From: Nonomuraea pusilla
Lineage (GTDB): Bacteria > Actinomycetota > Actinomycetes > Streptosporangiales > Streptosporangiaceae
Direction: 5' to 3'
NCBI RefSeq assembly: GCF_900109355.1
Contig: NZ_FOBF01000037.1
Location: 1-33,719 of the forward strand
Length of the DNA: 33,719 nucleotides
The notes beneath the pieces are model-generated. The model saw nothing but the letters and a program-made list of their open reading frames with translations, did not search any database and was not told the origin of the DNA. Within the stretch, counting starts at the first letter, position 1. Every line of letters begins with the position of its first letter. Below, in pieces: positions 8,447-15,853 of the stretch. The translations under genes and the position numbers were made by a program.

Positions 8447-8482
8447 AAGAATGTCAGCAGGAAATTCAGAAAGGTGGGGAAA

Positions 8483-8752
8483 ATGGCTTATCCGTCGAGT
8501 GGCTGGGACGGCAAGTTCATGACGGTGGCGGCGGCTGATGTGCGGCCCACGGATGTAGTGCTTAACCCGGCTCGGTATGTCACGCGGACGGCAGACCTAC
8601 CGGACGGCATGATCGATATCTTTCGTCCGGCCCACCCGTCGCAGCCATGTGAGGGGTGCGACGCGAGGCCGGGGGAACCGTGCGAATGGGATTGCTTGGG
8701 GTTGGCGGCGTTGGATGACGCGACCGGCTACGGGTTCGCCGACGTGGGCTGA
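8483..8752 (+). CDS. Small four-cysteine protein of unknown function
   Basis: An 89-residue protein. Its one notable feature is a cysteine cluster, Cys56, Cys59, Cys67 and Cys71 (PCEGCDARPGEPCEWDC), which could bind zinc like a knuckle or short ribbon. There is no signal peptide or membrane helix. The ATG at 8483 follows AGAAAGGTGGGG; a GTG at 8474 falls within that site and is rejected. It ends convergently with the next gene, with a strong hairpin between. I do not recognise the family. It begins the putative cargo region of the element. Confidence 0.6.
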   Translation: MAYPSSGWDGKFMTVAAADVRPTDVVLNPARYVTRTADLPDGMIDIFRPAHPSQPCEGCDARPGEPCEWDCLGLAALDDATGYGFADVG

Positions 8753-8770
8753 TCAGTCGGGGGATACGCG

Positions 8771-8806
8771 CGGCCCCGGTACCGCTGTGGGGCGGTACCG
8801 GGGCCG
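8771..8806. terminator. Bidirectional terminator hairpin between convergent genes
   Basis: CGGCCCCGGTACCGC (8771-8785), 6-nt loop, GCGGTACCGGGGCCG (8792-8806): a perfect 15-bp stem placed in the 74-nt gap between the stops at 8752 and 8827. The position and strength fit a shared terminator. Confidence 0.75.
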
Positions 8807-8826
8807 TCCGGGTGTTGGGGCGTCGA

Positions 8827-9537
8827 TTAGACGGTGATGGGCGCCTCCGCCCCCGTAGGCGCGTCCGTGCCGTTCGTGGTGTCAGCGGACGGGGCGGGCG
8901 GATGGATGGCAACGTGAGTGGCGATCAGTTCGGCCACGTCGGCGGGTGGGGTGTCGGCGGGGAGATCAGTGACTGGGTAGGCGCCCTCGGGACCAATGTG
9001 TCCGAGGTAGGTCCATTCGATCGTGAGCGGCGGCGCGGAGGGGTCGTCCGGGATTGGACTGATGGGCATGATCAGCTCGACGGGGTGACCCTCGGGTGAG
9101 ACGTAGCGCTGATGGAAGGTGTGCTCGCAGTGGGGACCGCCCTGGGCGCGGCGTTGGTAGCCGTAGGCGGTGAGGGCGCGGGTGTACGGCACGGTGAGGG
9201 GCATGCACGCGGCGATGTCGTCGCGGCAGATGTAGTGGTCACCGAGCATGTCGGTCATATGGTTGGCGATCACCTTGAAGTCGGGCTGCCCGCCCGGCAT
9301 GCATTCCTCGCAGGTGCGGGCGTCTTCGCGGGTGGCGCAATGGCCGCCAAGGGTGAACATCTCCTCGTAGGTGCAGATTTCCAGCAGGGTGCCGTCGTCG
9401 CCGTGTTCGGGGCGGACGATGACGGGCTGATCGTGGCGGTCGTCCCACATGATCGCCCATCCGAAGCCGTGGTCGGCCAGCGAGCGGGCATGGCCAGGTT
9501 CCACCGCGCGGCGATCGGCGGTGTCGGTGTGTCTCAT
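8827..9537 (-). CDS. Hypothetical protein (Cys/His-containing)
   Basis: A 236-residue soluble protein I do not recognise. The N-terminal part contains WAIMWDDRHDQPVIVRPEHG. A Cys/His-rich middle (GGHCATREDARTCEECMPGG, about 64-83, plus HYICRDD at 101-107) could bind metal. The C-terminus is Pro/Thr-rich and probably disordered. The ATG at 9537 follows AAAGGGA; a longer reading frame from 9684 would add 49 residues across the A/T-richer control region and lacks a good site. It is the only leftward gene in this cargo stretch. Confidence 0.6.
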   Translation of the reverse strand: MRHTDTADRRAVEPGHARSLADHGFGWAIMWDDRHDQPVIVRPEHGDDGTLLEICTYEEMFTLGGHCATREDARTCEECMPGGQPDFKVIANHMTDMLGDHYICRDDIAACMPLTVPYTRALTAYGYQRRAQGGPHCEHTFHQRYVSPEGHPVELIMPISPIPDDPSAPPLTIEWTYLGHIGPEGAYPVTDLPADTPPADVAELIATHVAIHPPAPSADTTNGTDAPTGAEAPITV

Positions 9538-9830
9538 GTGCCATTCCCTTTCATCCGGTCCGGCGCTATTCCGGTGTGGGGGTCGGCGGTGTTTCCCGCT
9601 TAATTCCATGAACGCTCGACCCCATATCGATGTCAAGCGGTATGCGTATTCATCTCGCAGATCTTTCTCGCTGAATTCGGGCAATCATGCATCGTTCGCC
9701 GTCGTCCGGCGGAATGCATGAAGAGCTGGATCGGTCATTGATGTCAAGTCGATCGGATTGCCTTTGTGGAAGCTGTTGACGCAGATCAGTGATTGCTTCG
9801 TTGGGTTAGCCTCTCCAGCCGTTGGGGTGA

Positions 9831-9842
9831 CAACATTTGTTG
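9831..9842. promoter_or_regulatory. 12-bp palindrome, possible operator
   Basis: CAACATTTGTTG is a perfect inverted repeat (CAACA, TT, TGTTG) 108 nt before the ATG of a gene encoding a protein with two winged-helix domains, so autoregulation is a reasonable guess. Confidence 0.35.
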
Positions 9843-9901
9843 GCCGGTCGGCTTGCCAGCTGCGTTATGTGCGAGGGATGGTCGTAGCGCAAACGAAAAA
9901 C

Positions 9902-9923
9902 ACCGGCCTGAGACGGGGCCGGT
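9902..9923 (+). promoter_or_regulatory. Leader hairpin upstream of winged-helix gene
   Basis: ACCGGCC (9902-9908), 8-nt loop, GGCCGGT (9917-9923), followed by the ribosome site GGAAAGGG (9933-9940) and ATG at 9950. The stem ends 9 nt before the ribosome site and could modulate translation or end an upstream transcript. Confidence 0.4.
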
Positions 9924-9949
9924 AATGCGACCGGAAAGGGCGTCACGCA

Positions 9950-11128
9950 ATGGCTATTCACACCCCGGAAACGACCGCTACCGAGACTGTTTCCGTTGAC
10001 GCGGAAACCGCCGTTACCGTTCCCGCTGACGCCGCGCCCCTGACGGCCTCTGACGGCCCAAAGACCGCCGCCCCGGACGCTGACCCCGCCACGGACGCTG
10101 ACGGGCGTGTGGCGGCGGTGTGGGCGGCGCTGAACGCTGAGCCGGGCGGGTCGGCCACAGCGATCGGGGCGGCGGCCGGTCTGAGCCGGATGGCGGCGGG
10201 CAAGATCCTCAACCAGTTCGAGGCCGACGGTCGTGCCCGCCGTGAGCCGGGCGTGAGCGACGGCAGCACGCGCGGCCGGGCGGCGGACCGGTGGTTCCCG
10301 ATCATCGCCGGAGAGCCGACCGGTAGCGCCGACACGTCCGCGCCGGGCCCGGACCTGGTAACGCCGGATGTCGTGCCCTCCGCGCTCACCACGCCGGACA
10401 CGGACACGCGGGACGCTGACACGGTACCCGCGCCGGACGAGGAGGCTCTCCCCGACGCCACCGATTCGACCGACCCCGCCCCGGCGGATGGCCCGACCGA
10501 CGGCGAGGAGGACCTGATCGCCGACGACGCAGCCCATCTGGGTCCGGACGGGACGGACGGAGACCTCGACTCGGCCCCCGAGGCCGCCGCATCAGAGCTG
10601 GTGTCTGAGCCGGTGGCAGATGATCCGGCGTGGGCACACGCGCACGCCGAACTGACGGAGCTGGTGAACCTGTTCAGCGGGGCAATCATGGCGAAGGACG
10701 AGGGAAACGTCGTGATGGCGCTGGGATGCCTGGAAATGGCAATGGCAAAGGTCCCCACTGTCCACCGCAACGCGCGGGCGGCGTTGACCGGCACCTCCAC
10801 CCCGGCCCGCGCGGGATCGAGTGGCCGTCCGGGCACGTCCGCCAGCGGCGCGGGCACGGGTGACATGGTGCGGGCGGGTGCGTTGCGGGACATGGTTCAC
10901 GCGCACCTGATCGAGTTCCCGGACAAGGACTTCACCCCGTACGAGATCGGGCGGGTATTGGACCGTTCGTCCGGGGCGGTGGCCAACGCCCTGGACCGCC
11001 TCGTCAGCCTCGGCGACGCGGTGTTGACCTGTGAGCGGCCCCGCCGGTTCGCCCTCGCCCCCACCGCCAACCCCAACCCTGTCGGCACGGACCCGGACGG
11101 CGCGGGGGCCGACACCTGCGGCGGCTGA
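9950..11128 (+). CDS. Protein with two winged-helix DNA-binding domains
   Basis: A 392-residue protein. A Thr/Asp/Ala-rich leader (1-50) is followed by a winged helix (about 52-117; SATAIGAAAGLSRMAAGKIL, then WF), a long acidic, low-complexity linker (about 120-225), a helical segment (about 230-265), and a second winged helix near the C-terminus (about 305-372; TPYEIGRVLDRSSGAVANAL with RRFAL as the wing). Both read as MarR/HTH-like folds. Inference: a regulator or DNA-architecture protein of the element that bridges two sites. I do not recognise a named family. The start is supported by GGAAAGGG 9 nt upstream. A terminator hairpin overlaps its downstream end. Confidence 0.7.
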   Translation: MAIHTPETTATETVSVDAETAVTVPADAAPLTASDGPKTAAPDADPATDADGRVAAVWAALNAEPGGSATAIGAAAGLSRMAAGKILNQFEADGRARREPGVSDGSTRGRAADRWFPIIAGEPTGSADTSAPGPDLVTPDVVPSALTTPDTDTRDADTVPAPDEEALPDATDSTDPAPADGPTDGEEDLIADDAAHLGPDGTDGDLDSAPEAAASELVSEPVADDPAWAHAHAELTELVNLFSGAIMAKDEGNVVMALGCLEMAMAKVPTVHRNARAALTGTSTPARAGSSGRPGTSASGAGTGDMVRAGALRDMVHAHLIEFPDKDFTPYEIGRVLDRSSGAVANALDRLVSLGDAVLTCERPRRFALAPTANPNPVGTDPDGAGADTCGG

Positions 11129-11129
11129 G

Positions 11130-11172
11130 CCGGGCCGGGGCGGGCCGCCTGGCCCCGCCCGCCCCGGCCCGG
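11130..11172 (+). terminator. 15-bp terminator hairpin
   Basis: CCGGGCCGGGGCGGG (11130-11144), 13-nt loop, CCCGCCCCGGCCCGG (11158-11172), starting 2 nt after the stop of the winged-helix gene. A perfect stem; probably ends that transcript. Confidence 0.65.
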
Positions 11173-11389
11173 CATCGGGCGGGACACCCCTACAGCCCGC
11201 CCGCGCGCCCGGCCCGCGCCGCGCCTATCGCCTACGGCACTCACCCCTCTGCCTCGCGCCGGGCGGCATCCCCTTCTACTACTGATCACCGGCACGTCGG
11301 CCCGCACGGGCTGGGGCCGGACCCCCACTCACACCCATCGCGGCATCGCGTCTGTTCCGCATGCCACGCATCAGAAAGGCACTGTTGTC

Positions 11390-12394
11390 ATGGCTCACGA
11401 AATCGAGATCTTCGTCAACGGTTCGGCCGGATTCGCCGCCGCTGGGAAGCCGGGCTGGCACGGGCTCGGTTACACCGCGCCCGGCCCGATGACCGCCGAG
11501 GAACTTCTGTCCAACGCCCAGCTCGCCGGATGGAACGTGCGCAAGGTGCCGGTCGGTCAGGTCACCGACCCGGTCACCGGCCAGCCGGTCGTCACGGACG
11601 AGGACTTCCTCGTGGTGCGCACCAACCCGGTCACCGGCCAGCCAGAGCGCCTCGGCCGGGTCGGCAGGGACTACCAGGTCCTCCAGAACGAGGATGTGAC
11701 CGACTTCCTGCAGACCCTGGTGGACGAGTCCGGGGCGATCTTCGACACGGGCGGGTCGCTGAACGGCGGGCGGCGGGTGTTCGTCACGATGCGCCTGCCC
11801 GAGCCGCTCATGGTCGGCGGGTTCGATCAGATCGACCTCTACCTGGCGGCGTTCTCCCGGCATGACGGGTGGGGCGCGTTCACGACGGTTGCGACCCCGG
11901 TCCGGGTGGTGTGTGCCAACACCGAACGGGCGGCGTTGGCGAATCACGCCTCGAAGTTCACCGTCCGGCATACCGGCAACGTGGCCGGGCGCATCGCCGA
12001 GGCCCGCGAGGCGCTCAGGCTCACCTGGAAGCACGGCGAAGCGTTCGCCGCCGAGGCCGAGAAGCTCCTCGCCGTCCCGATGGACCTTAAGGAGTTCCGT
12101 CAGTTCGCCACCCGCCTCCACCCGCTCCCCTCGGACGCGAAGGAACTGGCCAAGCGCAACCACGACCTGACCATGCGCGAGCTGGAGTACCTGTTCGCGC
12201 AGGCCCCCACCCAGGAGCCGATCCGTAACACCCGCTGGGCCGCCTACAACGCGGTGACCGAGCGGCTGGATCACAAGAGCCCAGTGTTCGGCAGCCGCGA
12301 CGCGGCCACGGTGCGGGCCGAGCGGGCCCTGCTCGACGATCACGACAACGCCAAGATCAAAGCCCGCGCCTTCCGGATGCTGGCCACCGTCTGA
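11390..12394 (+). CDS. DUF932 / phage-plasmid-like protein
   Basis: A 334-residue protein that matches the DUF932 (TIGR03299 'phage/plasmid-like protein') pattern: the start MAHEIEIFVNGSAGFAA with PGWHGLG, a middle with RVFVTMRLPEP, GFDQIDLYLAAFSRHDG and VRVVCANTERAA, and a C-terminal region with RWAAYNAVTERLDH. The family is common on plasmids, phages and integrative elements; its biochemical role is not established, and I do not assign one. GAAAGG precedes the ATG at 11390 by 11 nt. It is followed by a hairpin terminator and then by three paralogous unknown genes on the same strand. Confidence 0.88.
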   Translation: MAHEIEIFVNGSAGFAAAGKPGWHGLGYTAPGPMTAEELLSNAQLAGWNVRKVPVGQVTDPVTGQPVVTDEDFLVVRTNPVTGQPERLGRVGRDYQVLQNEDVTDFLQTLVDESGAIFDTGGSLNGGRRVFVTMRLPEPLMVGGFDQIDLYLAAFSRHDGWGAFTTVATPVRVVCANTERAALANHASKFTVRHTGNVAGRIAEAREALRLTWKHGEAFAAEAEKLLAVPMDLKEFRQFATRLHPLPSDAKELAKRNHDLTMRELEYLFAQAPTQEPIRNTRWAAYNAVTERLDHKSPVFGSRDAATVRAERALLDDHDNAKIKARAFRMLATV

Positions 12395-12405
12395 CAGGCC
12401 CGCCC

Positions 12406-12440
12406 GTCCGGTGCGGCCCTGACGTGGGGCCACACCGGAC
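12406..12440 (+). terminator. Terminator hairpin after DUF932 gene
   Basis: GTCCGGTGCGGCCC (12406-12419), 7-nt loop, GGGCCACACCGGAC (12427-12440): 13 of 14 positions pair. It begins 11 nt after the stop of the DUF932 gene. Confidence 0.6.
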
Positions 12441-12573
12441 ACCCAAGCCGGGCGTACCGAACCCCGCGTCAGTGGCTCGCACCCCGCTCGCGCACCGGGC
12501 TCGGGTCCCGGCCCGCGCCGGAACCGGACGCCCGCCCCTCACAACCCACCAGCTGCCAGCGAAGGAGTTCATC

Positions 12574-13044
12574 ATGGGACGACTCGAAGACCTAGCCCTG
12601 CACAACGCCAGCCTCGCCCGGCATGAGCTCAGCGAGGCCCTCAACCGCATCGTCTGCCTTGACGATGAGGGGACGTTGCGCGATAAGGACCTGGGCCGTA
12701 TCGCCTACGCCTACCACCGAATGTCATGGTGGCAGCAGGTCACCGACCTCACCCACGGCTGTGAGGAGACCGTCGACGGTGCAACCGCAATACTGATCGT
12801 CCGGCAACGGGCACAGGAACTGCTGATCAACGCCCGCCCGCTGGTCAACGGCGGGTTGTTCGCCTTGGCGATGGCCGAGTCCCGTCGAGGCGGCGCGCGT
12901 GCCTTCCTGGACGCGACCCAGACGCTCGCCGACGCACTCACCCCGCCTCCCGGGCGAGACGCCGAGCCGGTCAACGCCACCACCGCTCACGCCATGCCCG
13001 CCGGGGCCGAACATGCGGCTGCCGTCAAGGAGTACCGGCCGTGA
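12574..13044 (+). CDS. Unknown protein, paralogue 1 of a tandem trio
   Basis: A 156-residue, mostly helical soluble protein. It shares with the next two genes a block of the form 'L..ia.a....sWW..V' (DLGRIAYAYHRMSWWQQV) and a C-terminal helix resembling AMAESRRGGARAFLDATQTL. No known catalytic motif is seen. The ATG at 12574 follows AAGGAG at ideal spacing; a longer frame begins at 12424 but crosses a hairpin and reads as Pro/Arg-rich filler. It is the most diverged of the three. Confidence 0.65.
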   Translation: MGRLEDLALHNASLARHELSEALNRIVCLDDEGTLRDKDLGRIAYAYHRMSWWQQVTDLTHGCEETVDGATAILIVRQRAQELLINARPLVNGGLFALAMAESRRGGARAFLDATQTLADALTPPPGRDAEPVNATTAHAMPAGAEHAAAVKEYRP

Positions 13045-13179
13045 CAGTCGGGCCGCTACCCAGCCGCGTTCAGGCCGTATCACCACCCGCCCACCTGCAC
13101 CGGTCCGGCGCGGCCGGGTTGGACTTCGCGCCGCTCGACCGGGGCGGCCCCATGACCCTCACCCGTTCATCCGCCCGTG

Positions 13180-13195
13180 TCACCCGACGAAAGGA
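13180..13195 (+). repeat. Direct repeat, leader copy 1
   Basis: TCACCCGACGAAAGGA, identical to 13837-13852. In both places it ends in the ribosome-binding site (GAAAGGA) directly ahead of a paralogous gene, consistent with duplication of a gene together with its leader. Confidence 0.7.
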
Positions 13196-13203
13196 ATGCA
13201 CCC

Positions 13204-13794
13204 ATGGATGACCGCTATCAGCCAGGCTCACTGTGCCCGAACGACAGGCCGGGCACCGCGTCCGCACCCGGAAGCAGCGCTGGTCCGGCCGAAGACGCAC
13301 GCTCCTTCGACGAGTTGACCGCAGAGAAGATCACCGCCGTGCGGCATGCCTACTACGCGGCGGCGGCCGAGGGGGTCACCGCCCTGCAGAACGGGCGATG
13401 GCTGTCGGGCGAGCAACTGTTCGCCGCCGCGCACTCCCAGGCGTCCCGAGCCTGGTGGGATCTGGTGGATCAGGAGATCACCGGCAAGAGGCTCACCAGC
13501 GATCACGCGGTGCGTCGGGTGCGCTCCTGGGCCCGCCACTACCTGACCGGGGAGCCTCCGGCCGCCCGGCCGGGCACATTGTTCGACCACGCACTCGCCC
13601 ACGCCTCACGTATCGCCGCCCGCGACTTCCTCACCGTCAGCGGCCAGCTTCTTACCCAGCACCTCGCCGAGGCCCGGGACGGAGCCGACGTTCGGGCTCC
13701 AGGCATGCGGGTGGACAACCGCCACCCTGCCAGCTCGCTCCCGAACCCGGTAGTGCTCCCGGCGATTCCCTCAACGAGGGCGGATGCGCCGTGA
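13204..13794 (+). CDS. Unknown protein, paralogue 2 of a tandem trio
   Basis: A 196-residue protein. The core (about 38-155) contains EGVTALQNGRWLSGEQLFAA and ASRAWWDLVDQEITGK, then a helix VRRVRSWARHYL and the C-terminal block ALAHASRIAARDFLTVSGQL. These align by eye with the gene that follows (LSRGERLSAEVLYGILHAQ, GWWLLVDRRI, ALALIRQDAARTFLAQVKTL). It looks helical and soluble with disordered ends. The start at 13204 follows the shared repeat GAAAGGA. Function unknown. Confidence 0.7.
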   Translation: MDDRYQPGSLCPNDRPGTASAPGSSAGPAEDARSFDELTAEKITAVRHAYYAAAAEGVTALQNGRWLSGEQLFAAAHSQASRAWWDLVDQEITGKRLTSDHAVRRVRSWARHYLTGEPPAARPGTLFDHALAHASRIAARDFLTVSGQLLTQHLAEARDGADVRAPGMRVDNRHPASSLPNPVVLPAIPSTRADAP

Positions 13795-13836
13795 ACGCAC
13801 GACAGGCCGTGTCAGCGCGTCCTGGCGCTGGCGTCA

Positions 13837-13852
13837 TCACCCGACGAAAGGA
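13837..13852 (+). repeat. Direct repeat, leader copy 2
   Basis: Second exact 16-nt copy of TCACCCGACGAAAGGA, 8 nt ahead of the ATG at 13860. Confidence 0.7.
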
Positions 13853-13859
13853 CAGCCCC

Positions 13860-14408
13860 ATGGGGAACCCGCAGCACCCCGATGCCCCAACTCGCGCAGC
13901 CGACACCGGCACCACCGCCACCTCTTGGCCCGACCCGAGCGAAGCAGTGTCCGTGGAGGCGATCATCGAGCAGGCCTGCCAGCTACGGCGGCACAATGCC
14001 GACATCATCGGACAGCGGCTGAGCCGGGGCGAGCGGCTGAGCGCCGAGGTGCTCTACGGCATCCTGCACGCCCAAACACTCGCGGGTTGGTGGCTGCTCG
14101 TCGACCGGCGCATCCAGCACGTCCGAGGCAGCCGAGGACTGACTCCAGAGCAGGTGGTAGCCAGGTTCGTCTCCTGGATCAGGCCCTACCGGGAGGACGA
14201 CGCAGTCCCGGCGAATGCCGCGACGTCCGTACGTGTCCTCGGGCTGCACAGCGAGCACGGGCTCGCCTTGGCGCATTTCGACCGGGCCTTGGCCCTCATC
14301 CGGCAGGACGCGGCTCGAACCTTCCTGGCTCAGGTCAAGACACTCGTGCCGGCCTCGCCGGCGGAGCAGGCCCCCCGCAGCTCGGCTGGGCAGGAGGCGA
14401 AGGCATGA
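13860..14408 (+). CDS. Unknown protein, paralogue 3 of a tandem trio
   Basis: A 182-residue protein closest to paralogue 2. It has a helical N-terminal part (VEAIIEQACQLRRHNADIIG), the shared 'LSAEVLYGILHAQTLAGWW' block with LVDRRI, a helix VVARFVSWIRPY, and the shared C-terminal helix. The stop overlaps the next start by 4 nt (ATGA, 14405-14408), so it is translationally coupled to the ParB/Srx-like gene. That coupling suggests a shared process; which one is unknown. The start follows the repeated leader (GAAAGGA, 8-nt spacing). Confidence 0.7.
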   Translation: MGNPQHPDAPTRAADTGTTATSWPDPSEAVSVEAIIEQACQLRRHNADIIGQRLSRGERLSAEVLYGILHAQTLAGWWLLVDRRIQHVRGSRGLTPEQVVARFVSWIRPYREDDAVPANAATSVRVLGLHSEHGLALAHFDRALALIRQDAARTFLAQVKTLVPASPAEQAPRSSAGQEAKA

Positions 14409-14839
14409 GCAATAGCACCGCCACCGGCAATCCCTCCAGCGTGCCTGAGCCAGCGACCACGAGCAGGCCCGCCCCGGGCCACGCTGACAGCTCGCGGTTG
14501 GAGTTCTTCCAGATGATGTCCTGGAGGTGGGACATCACCACCGCCAAGAAGCTCACCCGCGCCCGCACCCCAGAGGGCCGGATCGAGCCCAGGGAATGGG
14601 CGGGCATGCTCCAATTGGTGTCCATCGACACCGAGCACGCCGCCCAGGTGGATCTGTCCGAGCCGTTGATCGTGGCCACTGTCCCGAACGGCGGAATGCT
14701 GATCATCGACGGCTGGCACCGCCTGTACAGGGCCCTGACCACGGGGGTGGCAGAGCTGCCCGCCGTGGTGCTCACGGCCGAGGAGGAACTCGCCTGCCGG
14801 ATCTTCGGTGGGGAGAAGGGACAGGGCTACCTGCGGTAG
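14405..14839 (+). CDS. ParB/Srx-like (ParB N-terminal fold) protein
   Basis: A 144-residue protein. The segment IDGWHRLYRAL (101-111), preceded by LIVATVPNGGMLI and followed by LPAVVLT, matches the ParB/sulfiredoxin nucleotide-binding fold ('viDGhhRl.Aa...g...vpv.v'), in which the Asp-Gly-x-His-Arg loop binds nucleotide. There is no C-terminal HTH, so it is a single-domain member and not a full partition protein. It starts within the stop of paralogue 3 (ATGA). Possible roles are a small CTPase/ATPase or DNA-modifying factor; not assignable from sequence. It ends convergently with the GIY-YIG-like gene. Confidence 0.65.
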   Translation: MSNSTATGNPSSVPEPATTSRPAPGHADSSRLEFFQMMSWRWDITTAKKLTRARTPEGRIEPREWAGMLQLVSIDTEHAAQVDLSEPLIVATVPNGGMLIIDGWHRLYRALTTGVAELPAVVLTAEEELACRIFGGEKGQGYLR

Positions 14840-14847
14840 CGCCTGAT

Positions 14848-14922
14848 CCGGTGGCGTAGGAGGCATGCCCCGCCCAGCACAGAGTAAGTGTGCTGGCCGG
14901 GGCATACCTCCTGCACCACCGG
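14848..14922. terminator. Long imperfect hairpin between convergent genes
   Basis: Arms 14848-14880 and 14890-14922 pair at 29 of 33 positions around a 9-nt loop. It starts 8 nt after the stop of the ParB-like gene and ends 1 nt before the stop of the leftward GIY-YIG-like gene, so it probably terminates both. At 33 bp it is unusually long for an intrinsic terminator. Confidence 0.75.
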
Positions 14923-14923
14923 C

Positions 14924-15667
14924 TCACGGATGTTTGCCCGAATCCTTCTCCACCCTGAGAGGGTTCTTGCCCGCGTTGATAAGCGCGATCCGCTCCTGCA
15001 GCTCTTCCCATGTTGGATCCTGTAGCAGGTAGCGGTTGGGCCCGTACCCGAAGACGCTCACGTAGGGTTGGGGCTCTCCCGGCGCAGGCGCAGGCCCGCG
15101 TTTGATCATTTTGACGAGGGGGCCGCCGCCGTCCGGGGCGTTGGGGTTACGCGGATGGAGGTTGTGGCCGATCAGGCGGAGCACGGACGTGACGGGGAGT
15201 AGGTAGTCGATGAGGCTGGTTTCCTCGTCATCCGAGAGGGTGGGGTCTTGGGGCCGGTTGCGGTTGTGCAGGTTGACCTGCCCCGCCCCGGCGAGATGGT
15301 CGTAGAGACGGCCTTCGAGCCATCCGGCTTCGCTGCTGTTGAGTCTCTCGTCGTCGTTGGATTCGTAGCGGATGAGCAGGGCCCGGTACCAGTGGTCGCG
15401 TCCTTTGAGCTGCTGGAGGACGCGTTGGCGGAGTCCGGGGCTGGTGGCCTTGCCGATGTAGGCTCCCCACCGGCCCTCGGCGTCCGGGCGGTCGAGCAGG
15501 ATGTAGGCGCCGGGGACGTTCCAGCTCCGTTCGAGACGGTTGGCGTAGTCGCGGTCGAGCAGGAGCATGCCGGCGACCTTGTGCTTGGCGCGGATCTTGA
15601 TCGGGTTGTCGAGGTCGCAGGAGAGGCTGACGACGAGCGGGGCCGGGGCGAGTCGCACGGCGCACAT
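14924..15667 (-). CDS. GIY-YIG-like nuclease
   Basis: A 247-residue protein. Residues about 50-135 fit the GIY-YIG fold: GAYILLD (53-59, GIY strand), GAYIGKA (68-74, YIG strand), Arg80/Arg82 in the following helix, Glu118 in WLEGRLYDHL as the metal ligand, and an Asn at LHN (132-135). Family members cleave DNA (homing, repair, restriction, transposition). The N-terminal 50 residues and the C-terminal 100 residues are unfamiliar. The ATG at 15667 follows AAGGAG. It stands alone, leftward, between cargo and transfer operon, and could act in element defence or mobility; this is inference. Confidence 0.7.
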   Translation of the reverse strand: MCAVRLAPAPLVVSLSCDLDNPIKIRAKHKVAGMLLLDRDYANRLERSWNVPGAYILLDRPDAEGRWGAYIGKATSPGLRQRVLQQLKGRDHWYRALLIRYESNDDERLNSSEAGWLEGRLYDHLAGAGQVNLHNRNRPQDPTLSDDEETSLIDYLLPVTSVLRLIGHNLHPRNPNAPDGGGPLVKMIKRGPAPAPGEPQPYVSVFGYGPNRYLLQDPTWEELQERIALINAGKNPLRVEKDSGKHP

Positions 15668-15853
15668 GGCCTCTCCTTCACCTGGTTTAGCTGGAGATAT
15701 TCCTAAGAGTATCGGTCAAGTCGCTCTTGGTGATTATGGTATCGGGAAGAAACGAGCAGGTCACCCCTGGGATAGGGCGCGCAGGTTGGCGCTAGCGGGG
15801 ACGTCATGTCAACGCCGGTTAGATGAAGCGCCGTTGCCTACAGTGGCGTGTGA

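Larger units (their letters stand above)
7599..8482. other. 884-bp gene-poor region
   Basis: No convincing gene on either strand; the open frames are short and compositionally odd. From about 7980 to 8482 the sequence is clearly richer in A/T than its surroundings (for example the stretches near 7985, 8121-8135 and 8441-8470), typical of control regions or element borders in high-GC genomes. It contains the hairpin at 7862-7892, a palindrome CGTCTAAAGACG (8101-8112), a small hairpin at 8212-8231, and promoter-like sequences at 7794-7824 and just before 8483. It is a candidate left border of the mobile element, though no att repeat was found. Confidence 0.45.
9538..9949. other. Control region between divergent cargo genes
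   Basis: 412 nt, A/T-richer than the flanking genes, between the leftward gene at 9537 and the rightward gene at 9950. It holds two copies of GATGTCAAG (9629-9637 and 9740-9748), a palindrome CAACATTTGTTG (9831-9842), a TTGACG at 9776-9781 without a convincing -10 partner, and the leader hairpin at 9902-9923. Likely promoter/operator region for both genes. Confidence 0.45.

Noticed and set aside
9958..10893. 311-residue Ser/Ala-rich antisense frame
   Set aside because: Low complexity and complementary to the winged-helix gene, which has a good ribosome site and two domains.
11279..12442. 387-residue open frame antisense to the DUF932 gene
   Set aside because: The plus-strand DUF932 product matches a known family; the antisense frame is an artefact of high GC third positions and has no recognisable domain.
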